Shown here piece by piece: positions 1 through 7,294 of a stretch of 7,888 nt of DNA. This stretch comes from Deltaproteobacteria bacterium. GTDB lineage: Bacteria > Desulfobacterota > GWC2-55-46 > S146-70. The DNA lies in the NCBI GenBank assembly GCA_015492395.1, contig WGFD01000182.1, positions 1 through 7,888 on the forward strand, in the 5' to 3' direction. The position numbers were made by a program, and so were the translations under genes. Every line of letters starts with the position of its first letter. The stretch's first letter is position 1. Below the pieces are notes generated by a model that was not told the origin of the DNA, searched no databases, and saw only the letters and a program-made list of their open reading frames with translations.

Positions 1-1085
1 CCGTATACACCGCCGTCAAGGAAAGTGTAGAACTACTCGGCGGCGTACATTCCCTTTTCAAGAAAGGAGAGCGGGTACTCTTGAAACCCAATCTCCTTGC
101 CGCAAGGACCGCGGAGACCGCGGTCACCACACATCCATCCATAGTCAAGGCCGCCATCAGGCTGGTCAGAGAGGCCGGGGCACAACCAGTCGTCGGTGAC
201 AGTCCCGGTATCGGCAGCGCGGTAAAGGTTGCCAAACGTTGCGGGATATACGATATATGCAGGGAGATGGACGTCCAGGTCATAAACTTCAAGGACTCTT
301 TGACCGTCCTGAATCCCAACGGCATAAGGTTCAAGAAGTTCGAACTCGCCAGGGAAGCTATGGAGGCAGATGCGGTACTGAACCTTCCAAAGGTCAAAAC
401 CCATGCCCAGATGTTTCTGACCCTCGGCATCAAGAATATATTCGGCTGCGTGGTGGGAAAACGTAAACCCCAGTGGCACCTGTCTGCTGGTATAGACACG
501 GACTCCTTTGCAAGGATGCTTGTAGACCTATACCGCCTGGTAAGGCCAAGGCTTACCATAGCAGACGGCATAGTGGGCTTGGAGGGAAACGGCCCTGGGA
601 ACGGTGATCCAAGAGAACTCGGCCTGGTGTTCGCCTCCGAAGACTGTATAGCGCTCGATACAGTAATAGCATATATCCTAGGCGCAGCGATCGAGGACCT
701 CCCTGCACTCAAGGTGGCACGGGACGACGGGTCCGGTGAAACCAGTATCGACAGGATCTCGACCCTCGGAGAAGTACTCGATGAATGCAGGATAGAGGGC
801 TTCAAATTCCCACCAAAGATGGTGAATACAAACTTCTCCGCCTCTCTTCCGCCTTTTCTGGAGCGCCGCGTGAGGAAGGCCATTGTCCCACGGCCTTACA
901 TCAACCACGGGAACTGCACCCTCTGCAACATATGTGTCAATGTCTGCCCCCTCGATATCATGGACCACAAGAATAAGATCACCATAGACCTTGACAGGTG
1001 CATAAGCTGCTTCTGCTGCCAGGAGATGTGCCCCCACGGCGCGATAAGTGCCAGAAGCGGCTGGCTTGGGAGGCTCATCAGGTAG
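1..1085 (+). CDS. DUF362 domain protein with C-terminal 2x[4Fe-4S] ferredoxin domain (5' partial)
   Basis: The reading frame is open to the left edge (first full codon at 3), so the true start lies outside the window. The TTG at 81 is an internal leucine: the residues before it (AVKESVELLGG, then GERVLLKPN) are typical DUF362 N-terminal sequence. The body shows further family motifs, GDSPG and NLPKVKTHAQ followed by GIKNIFGCVVGK. The C-terminus holds two CX2CX2CX3CP motifs at about 915-1031, which should bind two [4Fe-4S] clusters. The second motif has one extra cysteine (CISCFCC). DUF362 proteins with such a tail are common in anaerobes and are thought to be cytoplasmic iron-sulfur or electron-transfer proteins, but no reaction is established. 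No signal peptide can be judged because the N-terminus is missing. The next gene is convergent and 12 bases away, with no visible terminator between them. The family call is firm; the function is unknown. Confidence 0.93.
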   Translation, partial: VYTAVKESVELLGGVHSLFKKGERVLLKPNLLAARTAETAVTTHPSIVKAAIRLVREAGAQPVVGDSPGIGSAVKVAKRCGIYDICREMDVQVINFKDSLTVLNPNGIRFKKFELAREAMEADAVLNLPKVKTHAQMFLTLGIKNIFGCVVGKRKPQWHLSAGIDTDSFARMLVDLYRLVRPRLTIADGIVGLEGNGPGNGDPRELGLVFASEDCIALDTVIAYILGAAIEDLPALKVARDDGSGETSIDRISTLGEVLDECRIEGFKFPPKMVNTNFSASLPPFLERRVRKAIVPRPYINHGNCTLCNICVNVCPLDIMDHKNKITIDLDRCISCFCCQEMCPHGAISARSGWLGRLIR

Positions 1086-1097
1086 TTCCCATCCTCC

Positions 1098-2807
1098 TCA
1101 GTGGCACACACCGCACCTCTTGCAGAACCCGATATTGCATGGAGGGGTTTTCTTACCCTCTAGTCCCCGTTGATACTCGTCCCACAGGTATCCCTTATCT
1201 ATTCCATGGTCTATTACGTCCCATGGAAAGACATCGTACTTGCCACGTTCCCTGTAGACCTCACTCTCCGGGTCCGGGCTGCCGCTCTTTAGTGCCGTAG
1301 TCCATCCCCTTTCAAGGGCATCTGCAATTATGCCTGCGACCCTCCTGTCCCCCCTTGAAAGATATGCCTGCATATAGCCGTCTCTGGCTGAATACGTCTT
1401 CACTCTTACACCCTTCATCTTCTCGACGGCCCTTCTCAGGTTTACGAACTTTCTCTTCAAAAGATCAATCCTGCCATACGGATGCCACTGGAAAGGCGTC
1501 CATGGCTTAGGAACAAAGGGATTCACACTCAGCGTCAACTCCCCCTTGTTTAATACCCCCTTCACATCTGCAACCAGGTCCGCTATCGCCTCTATGTCTT
1601 CTTCCGTCTCCGTCGGCAACCCAACCATGAAGTACAGCCTGACTTTATGGAACCCGGCGTCGCGTATTAGACGCACCGCTTCAATTACATCATCTGTTCC
1701 GAGTCCCTTGTTTATCACATCCCTGAGCCGCTCGGAACCCGCCTCCGGTGCGAGTGTTATCGTCTCATACCCACCTTCTTTGAGAGAGGATATCATCTCT
1801 TCATCTATTACATCCAACCTGAGGGAGGAAAGCGTAACCCTTCCCTCCCTCTCATTAATAAAGCGCAGTACATCCCTTATGGATCTGTATTCCGAGACCG
1901 CCGCCCCAACGAGGCCTACCCTGCCTGTAGCCCTGAGTGCCTTACCGACGCACTCTTTCAGTGACTCCGGAGACCTCTCCCTCGGGGGGAGGTATATGAA
2001 GCCTGCGGCACAGAACCGGCACCCCCGGCCACACCCCCTCTCCACCTCCATAAGGAATGTGCCCCTGAACTCAGTATCCGGCGTGACTACGGAGCTTTGA
2101 GGGATTACATAGTCATCGAGGCCGGCCGCGATGACCTTCTTAACTCTCTGCGGAGCTCCCGGGCGGGGAATAAAATCTGCCAGACCGGTAGTACCGTATT
2201 TAACATCGTATAAGGACGGAACATACATGCCTTCCATGCATGACATCTCTTTCAGCAGGCTCTCCTTTGGAACTCCCCTTGATTCGAATCCTTTGAAGGC
2301 CTCCATAAACTCCGGGATTAAGACCTCGCCTTCACCTATGGCAAAGACATCCATGAATTCAGCAATCGGTTCCGGATTTATGAGAACTGCCGCCCCACCA
2401 GCTATTACCAGGGGGGATGATAAACCCCTTTCACAGGAATATACCGGAATGGCTCCAAGCCTTAGTATCCTGGGAATATTTATGTAGTCCTGCTCGAAGG
2501 AAACTGAGAAGGCGATGATGTCGAATCCTGCGATGGGGCTCTGTGTCTCCAACGAGAAGAGTCTGCTGGAGCTCCTTGTGTACTCATGGAGATCCTCAGC
2601 GCCAGGAAGAAAAGATCTCTCGCAGAGAACCCCGTCTATACCATTAAAGATGTGATAGGCCGACTGGAAGCCGAGGTTGCTCATGGCCAAGTGGTAGGTA
2701 TTTGGATAGATCAGGCAGACGTTGATCCTTCCTCCCCGGTCGTTATAGACCGTGCCCCCTTCCCGGGCCAGGATATCTCTTGCCCTCTTTTTGAGTATCC
2801 AGGAAAT
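1098..2807 (-). CDS. Radical SAM protein, B12-binding-type (COG1032 family), probable ATT start
   Basis: The radical SAM motif CGRGCRFC (CX3CX2C, bases 2010-2033) should bind the [4Fe-4S] cluster that cleaves S-adenosylmethionine. Before it comes a region of the kind annotated as B12-binding, with YPNTYHLAMSNLGFQ and later GGAAVLINPEP and IGEGE. No DXHXXG cobalamin-ligand motif is visible. After it come the barrel segments LRLDVI, TLAPEAGSERLRDVINKG and YFMVGLPTETEEDI. The C-terminus ends in a cysteine cluster, CX4CX2CX2C (1104-1139). From the ATT at 2805-2807 the product is 569 residues. The first ATG/GTG/TTG in frame is a TTG at 2688-2690, but it falls inside the conserved YPNTYH-LAMSNLGFQ block. 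The frame stays open and family-like for 39 codons upstream, to a TAA at 2835-2837. The ATT has GGGAGG seven bases before it. Substrate unknown. The gene is transcribed divergently from archease and converges on the DUF362 gene. Confidence 0.9.
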   Translation of the reverse strand: MSWILKKRARDILAREGGTVYNDRGGRINVCLIYPNTYHLAMSNLGFQSAYHIFNGIDGVLCERSFLPGAEDLHEYTRSSSRLFSLETQSPIAGFDIIAFSVSFEQDYINIPRILRLGAIPVYSCERGLSSPLVIAGGAAVLINPEPIAEFMDVFAIGEGEVLIPEFMEAFKGFESRGVPKESLLKEMSCMEGMYVPSLYDVKYGTTGLADFIPRPGAPQRVKKVIAAGLDDYVIPQSSVVTPDTEFRGTFLMEVERGCGRGCRFCAAGFIYLPPRERSPESLKECVGKALRATGRVGLVGAAVSEYRSIRDVLRFINEREGRVTLSSLRLDVIDEEMISSLKEGGYETITLAPEAGSERLRDVINKGLGTDDVIEAVRLIRDAGFHKVRLYFMVGLPTETEEDIEAIADLVADVKGVLNKGELTLSVNPFVPKPWTPFQWHPYGRIDLLKRKFVNLRRAVEKMKGVRVKTYSARDGYMQAYLSRGDRRVAGIIADALERGWTTALKSGSPDPESEVYRERGKYDVFPWDVIDHGIDKGYLWDEYQRGLEGKKTPPCNIGFCKRCGVCH

Positions 2808-2814
2808 CTGGGAA

Positions 2815-2820
2815 CCTCCC
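2815..2820 (-). promoter_or_regulatory. Shine-Dalgarno site GGGAGG supporting an ATT start
   Basis: On the minus strand GGGAGG is followed by seven bases (2808-2814) and then ATT (2805-2807), which is ideal spacing. No ATG, GTG or TTG lies between the in-frame stop (2835-2837) and the TTG at 2690. The ATA three codons after the ATT is the other rare possibility but is spaced worse. This site is the main reason for extending the radical SAM gene to 2807. Confidence 0.6.
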
Positions 2821-2858
2821 GTCGATAGTCTGTTTTATACTTCATTAGGCCACCTTAC

Positions 2859-2895
2859 CGGATAAGATCCAGCAGGCGGATCCGTGTTACGGATC
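2859..2895. repeat. Cluster of short dyads and CGGAT repeats in the radical SAM leader
   Basis: CGGAT occurs three times on the plus strand (2859-2863, 2877-2881, 2890-2894). Two small hairpins are possible: GGAT-AAG-ATCC (2860-2870) and GATCCG-TGTTA-CGGATC (2879-2895). The second spans the predicted minus-strand transcription start. These could form an operator or leader structure, or be chance. No T-run follows on either strand, so a terminator is unlikely. Confidence 0.3.
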
Positions 2896-2896
2896 T

Positions 2897-2926
2897 ATAC
2901 TACTAGCTATTTATATACCACGTCAA
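2897..2926 (-). promoter_or_regulatory. Sigma70-type promoter for the radical SAM gene
   Basis: On the minus strand TTGACG (2921-2926, -35) is followed by an 18-base spacer and TAGTAT (2897-2902, -10, 4 of 6 consensus bases). The predicted start near 2890 gives a leader of about 80 bases before the ATT. That leader contains CGGAT repeats and small dyads (2859-2895). Predicted by eye only. Confidence 0.5.
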
Positions 2927-2944
2927 CTCCACTGAAGGCCCTCC

Positions 2945-2973
2945 TTGACGGAATTCTATTCCACTGCTAGAAT
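2945..2973 (+). promoter_or_regulatory. Strong sigma70-type promoter for archease-rtcB, predicted leaderless
   Basis: TTGACG (2945-2950) is followed by a 17-base spacer and TAGAAT (2968-2973). Both hexamers match the consensus at 5 of 6 positions. The usual distance from the -10 puts +1 at or within a base or two of 2980, which is the A of the archease ATG. No Shine-Dalgarno sequence precedes that ATG, which agrees with leaderless initiation. Confidence 0.65.
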
Positions 2974-2979
2974 CTTACC

Positions 2980-3405
2980 ATGACATACACCTACCTTGAA
3001 CACGCGGCGGACATGGGGATCCTGGCGAAAGGTTCATCCCTTGAAGAGGCCTTTGAGAGCGGCGCAGAGGCCATGCTCAACCTGATCTTCGATACCGGCA
3101 CCATCAATCCTAAGGTGAAGGTGGATATAAGGAGCGAGGCGAGGGACATACCCATGCTCTTCGTCGAGGTATTGAATGAGATACTGTGCAAACTCGATAT
3201 CGAAGGGCTCGCCATCAAGATGCTGAAAGCGGGGAGGATAACCAAAGAGAACGGCACGTGGTTCTTCAGAGGCCTTGCGTATGGCGAGCCCTTTCAACCG
3301 GACAGGCACCCGGTCAAGACAGAGGTAAAGGCCGCTACCTATGCGAGCCTGAGTTACAATGTGGAAAGAGGAAAACACAGAATCCAATGTATACTGGACG
3401 TCTAA
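2980..3405 (+). CDS. Archease (RtcB-activating protein)
   Basis: Archease is a small cytoplasmic protein that helps the RNA ligase RtcB form and turn over its guanylate adduct and can widen its nucleotide use. The 141-residue product has the usual family length. It begins with the family signature YLEHAADMG, whose Asp11 is the conserved metal-site acidic residue. It ends with EVKAATY...CILDV, carrying the near-terminal conserved aspartate (Asp140). In most archeases I know the C-terminal motif reads EVKA-x-TYH; here the histidine is Ala122. The start at 2980 is fixed by the N-terminal motif, although no Shine-Dalgarno site precedes it. The gene is followed after 10 bases by rtcB, and the rtcB Shine-Dalgarno site overlaps the archease stop codon. 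The family call is secure from both sequence and context. Confidence 0.93.
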   Translation: MTYTYLEHAADMGILAKGSSLEEAFESGAEAMLNLIFDTGTINPKVKVDIRSEARDIPMLFVEVLNEILCKLDIEGLAIKMLKAGRITKENGTWFFRGLAYGEPFQPDRHPVKTEVKAATYASLSYNVERGKHRIQCILDV

Positions 3406-3409
3406 GGGA
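3404..3409 (+). promoter_or_regulatory. Shine-Dalgarno site AAGGGA fixing the rtcB start
   Basis: AAGGGA overlaps the archease TAA stop (3403-3405) and lies six bases before the ATG at 3416. An in-frame ATG at 3359 would add 19 non-family residues and overlap archease by 47 bases, so 3416 is preferred. The layout suggests translational coupling of archease and rtcB. Confidence 0.7.
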
Positions 3410-3415
3410 TATGTC

Positions 3416-4879
3416 ATGTCTATCGAGGTAAAGAAGATAACGGAGACTCTCTGGGAGGTGCCGAAGAAAGGGGATATGCTCGTCCCCGGGCGTATCTACG
3501 GTGACGGCAAAACCATCGAGAGGCTCCTGAAAGAGGTCGCCGAGAGGAAGGGCGGCGGATTTACACCTGCTCTCCAACAGGTCGTCAACGTGGCCACTCT
3601 GCCGGGGATCCAAAAGGCCTCCATCGCCATGGCGGATATACACCCGGGCTACGGATTCACTATCGGCGGTGTCGGGGCATTCGATATGGAAGAGGGAATA
3701 ATAAGCGTGGCGGGAGTTGGCTTCGATATCAACTGCGGAGTAAGGGTATTGAGAACGCCCTTCGAAAGGCCCGAGATCGAAAAGAAGAAGGAGGAGGTGG
3801 CAACCCGGCTATTCAGAGATGTTCCGTCGGGAGTCGGATCCACCGGTGACATAAGGCTCTCCCTCGACGAGATAAATGAGATTCTGCGTAGAGGGGCGGA
3901 ATACGTCATCGGAATGGGGTACGGTCTTCCCGAAGACACGGAATACATCGAAGAAAATGGGAGGATTGAAGATGCGGACCCGAACAATGTCAGTCTCCGG
4001 GCAAAGGAAAGGCAATTTAAACAGGTCGGGACATTGGGATCGGGCAATCATTACCTGGAGATTCAATGGGTAGAGAAGGTGTATGATCCCGAATCGGCTG
4101 CAGCTTATGGCATCCACGAGACCCAGATACTGGTTGCCATCCACTGCGGGAGCAGGGCGCTCGGACATCAGATAGGCACAGATTATCTCAAAACGCTTGA
4201 AGCGGCGAGCAGGAAATATAATATACCAATACGGGAACGTGAACTGGTTTGTGCGCCTATAAACAGTCCGGAGGGCAGACAGTACTTTACCGCCGTGAAC
4301 TGCGGCATCAACTGCGCATTTGCCAACAGGCAGGCCATTACGCACCTTGTAAGGAAGACTTTCGGCTCCGTATTCGGCACCTCGATAAGTGACATCGAGA
4401 TCCTATACGACGTGGGACACAATACGTGTAAGGTGGAGACCCATGATATAGGAACTGAGAAGAGGAGACTGCTGGTCCACAGGAAAGGCGCTACGAGGGC
4501 CTTCGGACCGGGGAGGATGGAGGTGCCGGAACGTTACAGGGAATTCGGGCAACCGCTCCTTGTTGGTGGCACCATGGGAACCTCATCGTATATACTCCGG
4601 GGTACTGCAAAGGGGATGGAGGAATGTTTCGGCAGTGCCGTCCACGGTGCAGGAAGGGCCCTGTCCAGGAAAGCTGCAAAGCACAGGTGGAGGGGAGAGC
4701 AAGTGATGAAAGAGTTGAGAGAGGAAGGAATCATTATAAAGTCCAGGAGCAAGCCGGGTATTGCAGAAGAGGCCCCCGAAGCGTACAAAGATGTCGATAA
4801 CGTCGTAGATATAATGGACCGGTCCGGGGTGAACAAAAAGGTAGCCAGGGTAAGGCCACTTGTATGCATAAAGGGTTGA
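3416..4879 (+). CDS. rtcB: RNA-splicing ligase RtcB (tRNA-splicing/RNA-repair ligase)
   Basis: RtcB is a cytoplasmic GTP- and Mn2+-dependent ligase. It joins RNA 3'-phosphate or 2',3'-cyclic phosphate ends to 5'-OH ends through a histidine-GMP intermediate, in tRNA splicing or RNA repair. From 3416 the product has 487 residues, close to the archaeal enzymes. The whole active site is present. FDINCGVR gives Asp104 and Cys107, GSGNHYLE gives Asn211, His212 and Glu215, and AIHCGSR gives His243. YDVGHNTCKVE gives His335, and VHGAGRALSR gives His410, the guanylylated histidine. These match Pyrococcus Cys98, His203, His234, His329 and His404 with near-constant offsets. The gene is co-transcribed with archease, so this RtcB probably depends on it for multiple turnover. 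No RtcA cyclase is in the window. It converges on dapF, with 37 bases between the stops and no evident terminator hairpin. Confidence 0.97.
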   Translation: MSIEVKKITETLWEVPKKGDMLVPGRIYGDGKTIERLLKEVAERKGGGFTPALQQVVNVATLPGIQKASIAMADIHPGYGFTIGGVGAFDMEEGIISVAGVGFDINCGVRVLRTPFERPEIEKKKEEVATRLFRDVPSGVGSTGDIRLSLDEINEILRRGAEYVIGMGYGLPEDTEYIEENGRIEDADPNNVSLRAKERQFKQVGTLGSGNHYLEIQWVEKVYDPESAAAYGIHETQILVAIHCGSRALGHQIGTDYLKTLEAASRKYNIPIRERELVCAPINSPEGRQYFTAVNCGINCAFANRQAITHLVRKTFGSVFGTSISDIEILYDVGHNTCKVETHDIGTEKRRLLVHRKGATRAFGPGRMEVPERYREFGQPLLVGGTMGTSSYILRGTAKGMEECFGSAVHGAGRALSRKAAKHRWRGEQVMKELREEGIIIKSRSKPGIAEEAPEAYKDVDNVVDIMDRSGVNKKVARVRPLVCIKG

Positions 4880-4916
4880 CAGGCTCCTTCAATAGATTTT
4901 GCGGCGGCATCCTCTG

Positions 4917-5738
4917 TTAAACCTCCACCACTCCCTCGAAGACCTCTTCCGCCGGACCGGTCATGTATATATGGTTGTCGACCTTCGACCACTCTATACT
5001 GAGGTCCCCACCGGGCAGGTGGGCTCGCGCCTTCCTGCCGGTCAGTCCCTTGAGGCTTGCAGCAACAAGGGTGGCGCACCCCCCTGTCCCGCAGGCCAGC
5101 GTTTCTCCGGCTCCGCGCTCCCAGACCCTTACCTTTAACCTGTTCCTGCTCAATACCTCCACGAACTCTACGTTAGTCCGGTTCGGAAAAAACTTGTCCT
5201 TCTCAATCAAAGGACCGAAGCGCCCTACAGGAAAGGCATCGACGTCGTCCGTAAATATGACGCAGTGGGGGTTGCCCATGGAGACACAGGTAACAAGGAA
5301 ATACTCATCCAGAACATTAAGGGGATAGTCGATTATATCCCCCCCCTTCCTGATGGGTATGTCTTTACCCTCCAGAACCGGCTCTCCCATGTCGACCCTC
5401 ACCATCCTGCCGGATCGTTCGGGCTTGATGATCCCGGCCACAGTCTCGATCCTGAGCGGTTCATTCCCGGACAGATGCCTGTCCCATATATACTTGGCGA
5501 AACACCTTATACCGTTGCCGCACATCTCCACCTGCCCGCCATCTGCGTTGTATATATCCATCCTGAAATCCGCTTTCTTCGACGAGGAGAGGATAAGGGC
5601 CTGATCGAAACCTATACCAAAACGGCGGTGCGAAAACCTCCTTACCAGCCTCGGTATATTCTTAAGCTTCTTCCACCTGCTGTCTATGACGATAAAGTCA
5701 TTACCAAGGCCTTGCATCTTCGTGAACTCGAGTTTCAT
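4917..5738 (-). CDS. dapF: Diaminopimelate epimerase DapF
   Basis: DapF is a cytoplasmic, cofactor-free epimerase that converts LL-diaminopimelate to the meso form for lysine and peptidoglycan synthesis. The 273-residue product has normal length. The N-terminal KMQGLGNDFIVID is the family start. Cys73 in MCGNGIRCFAKY and Cys216 in ETLACGTGGCA are the two catalytic thiols, and MGNPHCVIF and the ERGAGET substrate-binding segments are intact. Translation starts at the ATG at 5736-5738; GAGGAG (5750-5755) lies 11 bases upstream, a little far but acceptable. A run of eight G (coding strand, 5339-5346) lies in the reading frame without breaking it. The gene converges on rtcB. It is on the same strand as the polysaccharide genes but separated by 152 bases and richer in GC, so it probably has its own promoter. 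Confidence 0.97.
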   Translation of the reverse strand: MKLEFTKMQGLGNDFIVIDSRWKKLKNIPRLVRRFSHRRFGIGFDQALILSSSKKADFRMDIYNADGGQVEMCGNGIRCFAKYIWDRHLSGNEPLRIETVAGIIKPERSGRMVRVDMGEPVLEGKDIPIRKGGDIIDYPLNVLDEYFLVTCVSMGNPHCVIFTDDVDAFPVGRFGPLIEKDKFFPNRTNVEFVEVLSRNRLKVRVWERGAGETLACGTGGCATLVAASLKGLTGRKARAHLPGGDLSIEWSKVDNHIYMTGPAEEVFEGVVEV

Positions 5739-5792
5739 GGAATTTTCGACTCCTCTTTATGTGATAATTTCTGGTTTAAAGAAAGATAGTCC

Positions 5793-5819
5793 ACCATCTC
5801 TTCAGTATACACTGATGGT
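5793..5819. promoter_or_regulatory. Dyad upstream of dapF, possible operator or promoter region
   Basis: ACCATC (5793-5798) and GATGGT (5814-5819) form a perfect inverted repeat around a 15-base centre. Inside lies a second one, TCAGT-ATAC-ACTGA. On the minus strand the centre contains TATACT (5804-5809), a plausible -10 for dapF, but I see no convincing -35 at 17-18 bases. The dyad could be an operator over a weak promoter or a weak 3' structure of the upstream gene; no T-run follows it directly. Nothing else stands out in 5739-5890. Confidence 0.3.
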
Positions 5820-5890
5820 AAAACTCTGCAGCCACTCTCATAACGATAGAATGATCAAAGAAACAACATCCATGATAAATAATGATATTC

Positions 5891-7294
5891 CTAATAGGCG
5901 TTCTTATGAATGAATCCCTCCCACAGTGTAAGGTACATGATCTTTAAATCTAGCCAGATGGACCAGTTTTCTATATAGTAAAGGTCATATTCGATTCTCT
6001 TACTAATGTCAGTATTTCCTCGCCAACCATTCACCTGAGCCCAGCCGGTTATCCCGGCCTTCATCTTATGCCTTAGCATATACATAGGGATGACCCCCCT
6101 GAATTCTTGTATAAACACAGGTCTCTCTGGTCTTGGACCAACTATACTCATATCTCCTTTAATGACATTAAAGAATTGTGGAAGCTCGTCTAGACTAGTG
6201 CGTCTCAAAAAGCTGCCAAACTTTGTCCTCCTAGGATCATCCTTACTTGTCCATACTGCCCCTGTATCACGTTCTGCACCTACACTCATCGTACGAAACT
6301 TAAGCATCTGGAAGGTATCTCCCCCTATTCCCATCCTTTCCTGTTGGTAGAAAACAGGTCCTGGCGATGTAATCTTAACCAAAATGGCAATCATCACCAT
6401 TAGTGGAGTCGTTATTATTAGGGCCACAATGGAAACTATTATATCAGTCACCCTTTTTATGATGATATTCCAACCATAAAGTGGGGTATCCTGAAGGCTT
6501 ATAATGGGGATCCCATCAAGCTCATCTACTCCTCCCCGTAAGGTCATAAACTCGCAAAGGTCTGGCACCACCTTGATATCAACCATCTCATTACAGATCT
6601 CTTTTAATACCTCCACAGCAACACTGTGGCTACCTATAGGCAGGGCTATGATAACCTGATCTATTCTTTCCCTCTCTATAATTCTCTTAACATCCCTATA
6701 ATCTCCAATGACAGGAATTCCTTCTAGGGCTCCTCTCCGCCCTAACTGGGTGTGCGACACAAATCCTACAACCTTCATACCGAGTTCAGGATGGAATTCC
6801 AGTCGTTTGTGGACATCTCTGGCTAGATCACCAGTCCCGACCACCAACACATACCTAAGATTATATCCTTTCCTCCTCAAATACCGAAGGAGTTCCCTGA
6901 ATATGACTCTCTCCATACTCAATGCAATAATAGCCATTATCCAGAATCCAAAAAATACTAGGCGGGAGTACTCATATTGCCTGAAGAAGAAGGTAAGGGA
7001 TATCAAAAGAAGGACAGAGAAGGTACATGCCTTTACAATGTCGAAAACCTCTTTAAGATATGAGGATACCCTTTTAGGCTTATAAAGTCCAAAAGACTTA
7101 AAAACGATGGGCCAAATAAGAGAGATAGGTATGATAAGGTACAGGTATATCTTGAATGGAGGGATACCCTTATAAACAGGTATTATGTCACTATAGAAGC
7201 GTATATTGTAAGAGAGAAACCAGATAACCCCAATTATAATAAGGTCCGACATCAGGAGTAGACTTTCAAAAAATCTGGAGTGCTTTTGCAACAT
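5891..7294 (-). CDS. Polyprenyl-phosphate sugar-1-phosphate transferase (WcaJ/WbaP-like)
   Basis: This inner-membrane enzyme would move a sugar-1-phosphate, often glucose or galactose, from a UDP-sugar to undecaprenyl phosphate, starting a polysaccharide repeat unit. The 467 residues have the full family layout. There are about four membrane helices (near 12-28, 49-68, 86-105 and 112-128). A Rossmann-like cytoplasmic domain follows (VLVVGTGDLARDVHKRLE, about 149-240). A hydrophobic segment at 282-306 ends in SPGP. The catalytic domain carries QERMGIGG, MLKFRTM, SLDELPQ with the Asp369-Glu370 dyad, GDMSIVGPRPERP and GITGWAQVNGWRG. It starts at the ATG at 7294, directly after the TAG of the preceding gene. 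AGGAGGT (7299-7305) lies inside that gene's end, so the two are coupled. Sugar specificity cannot be read from the sequence. Base composition is clearly more AT-rich than dapF and rtcB. Confidence 0.94.
   Translation of the reverse strand: MLQKHSRFFESLLLMSDLIIIGVIWFLSYNIRFYSDIIPVYKGIPPFKIYLYLIIPISLIWPIVFKSFGLYKPKRVSSYLKEVFDIVKACTFSVLLLISLTFFFRQYEYSRLVFFGFWIMAIIALSMERVIFRELLRYLRRKGYNLRYVLVVGTGDLARDVHKRLEFHPELGMKVVGFVSHTQLGRRGALEGIPVIGDYRDVKRIIERERIDQVIIALPIGSHSVAVEVLKEICNEMVDIKVVPDLCEFMTLRGGVDELDGIPIISLQDTPLYGWNIIIKRVTDIIVSIVALIITTPLMVMIAILVKITSPGPVFYQQERMGIGGDTFQMLKFRTMSVGAERDTGAVWTSKDDPRRTKFGSFLRRTSLDELPQFFNVIKGDMSIVGPRPERPVFIQEFRGVIPMYMLRHKMKAGITGWAQVNGWRGNTDISKRIEYDLYYIENWSIWLDLKIMYLTLWEGFIHKNAY

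Noticed and set aside
33..479. Minus-strand reading frame of 148 codons, one of several long antisense frames opposite real genes.
   Set aside because: The plus strand clearly encodes DUF362 motifs here; the antisense frame arises from codon bias.
2586..2828. 80-codon plus-strand reading frame.
   Set aside because: It lies opposite the conserved N-terminal coding region of the radical SAM gene and has no recognisable protein character.
2909..2916. TTTATATA, resembling an archaeal TATA box upstream of archease.
   Set aside because: It would put the transcript start about 40 bases before the ATG, but bacterial -35/-10 hexamers fit better and the polysaccharide genes are bacterial in type. A TATA-like string in an AT-rich spacer is easily chance.
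3359..3415. Longer rtcB start at an ATG inside archease.
   Set aside because: The extra 19 residues do not look like RtcB, and the ATG at 3416 has a good Shine-Dalgarno site and a family-like N-terminus.
4880..4916. Possible terminator between convergent rtcB and dapF.
   Set aside because: No stable hairpin followed by a T-run is visible on either strand.
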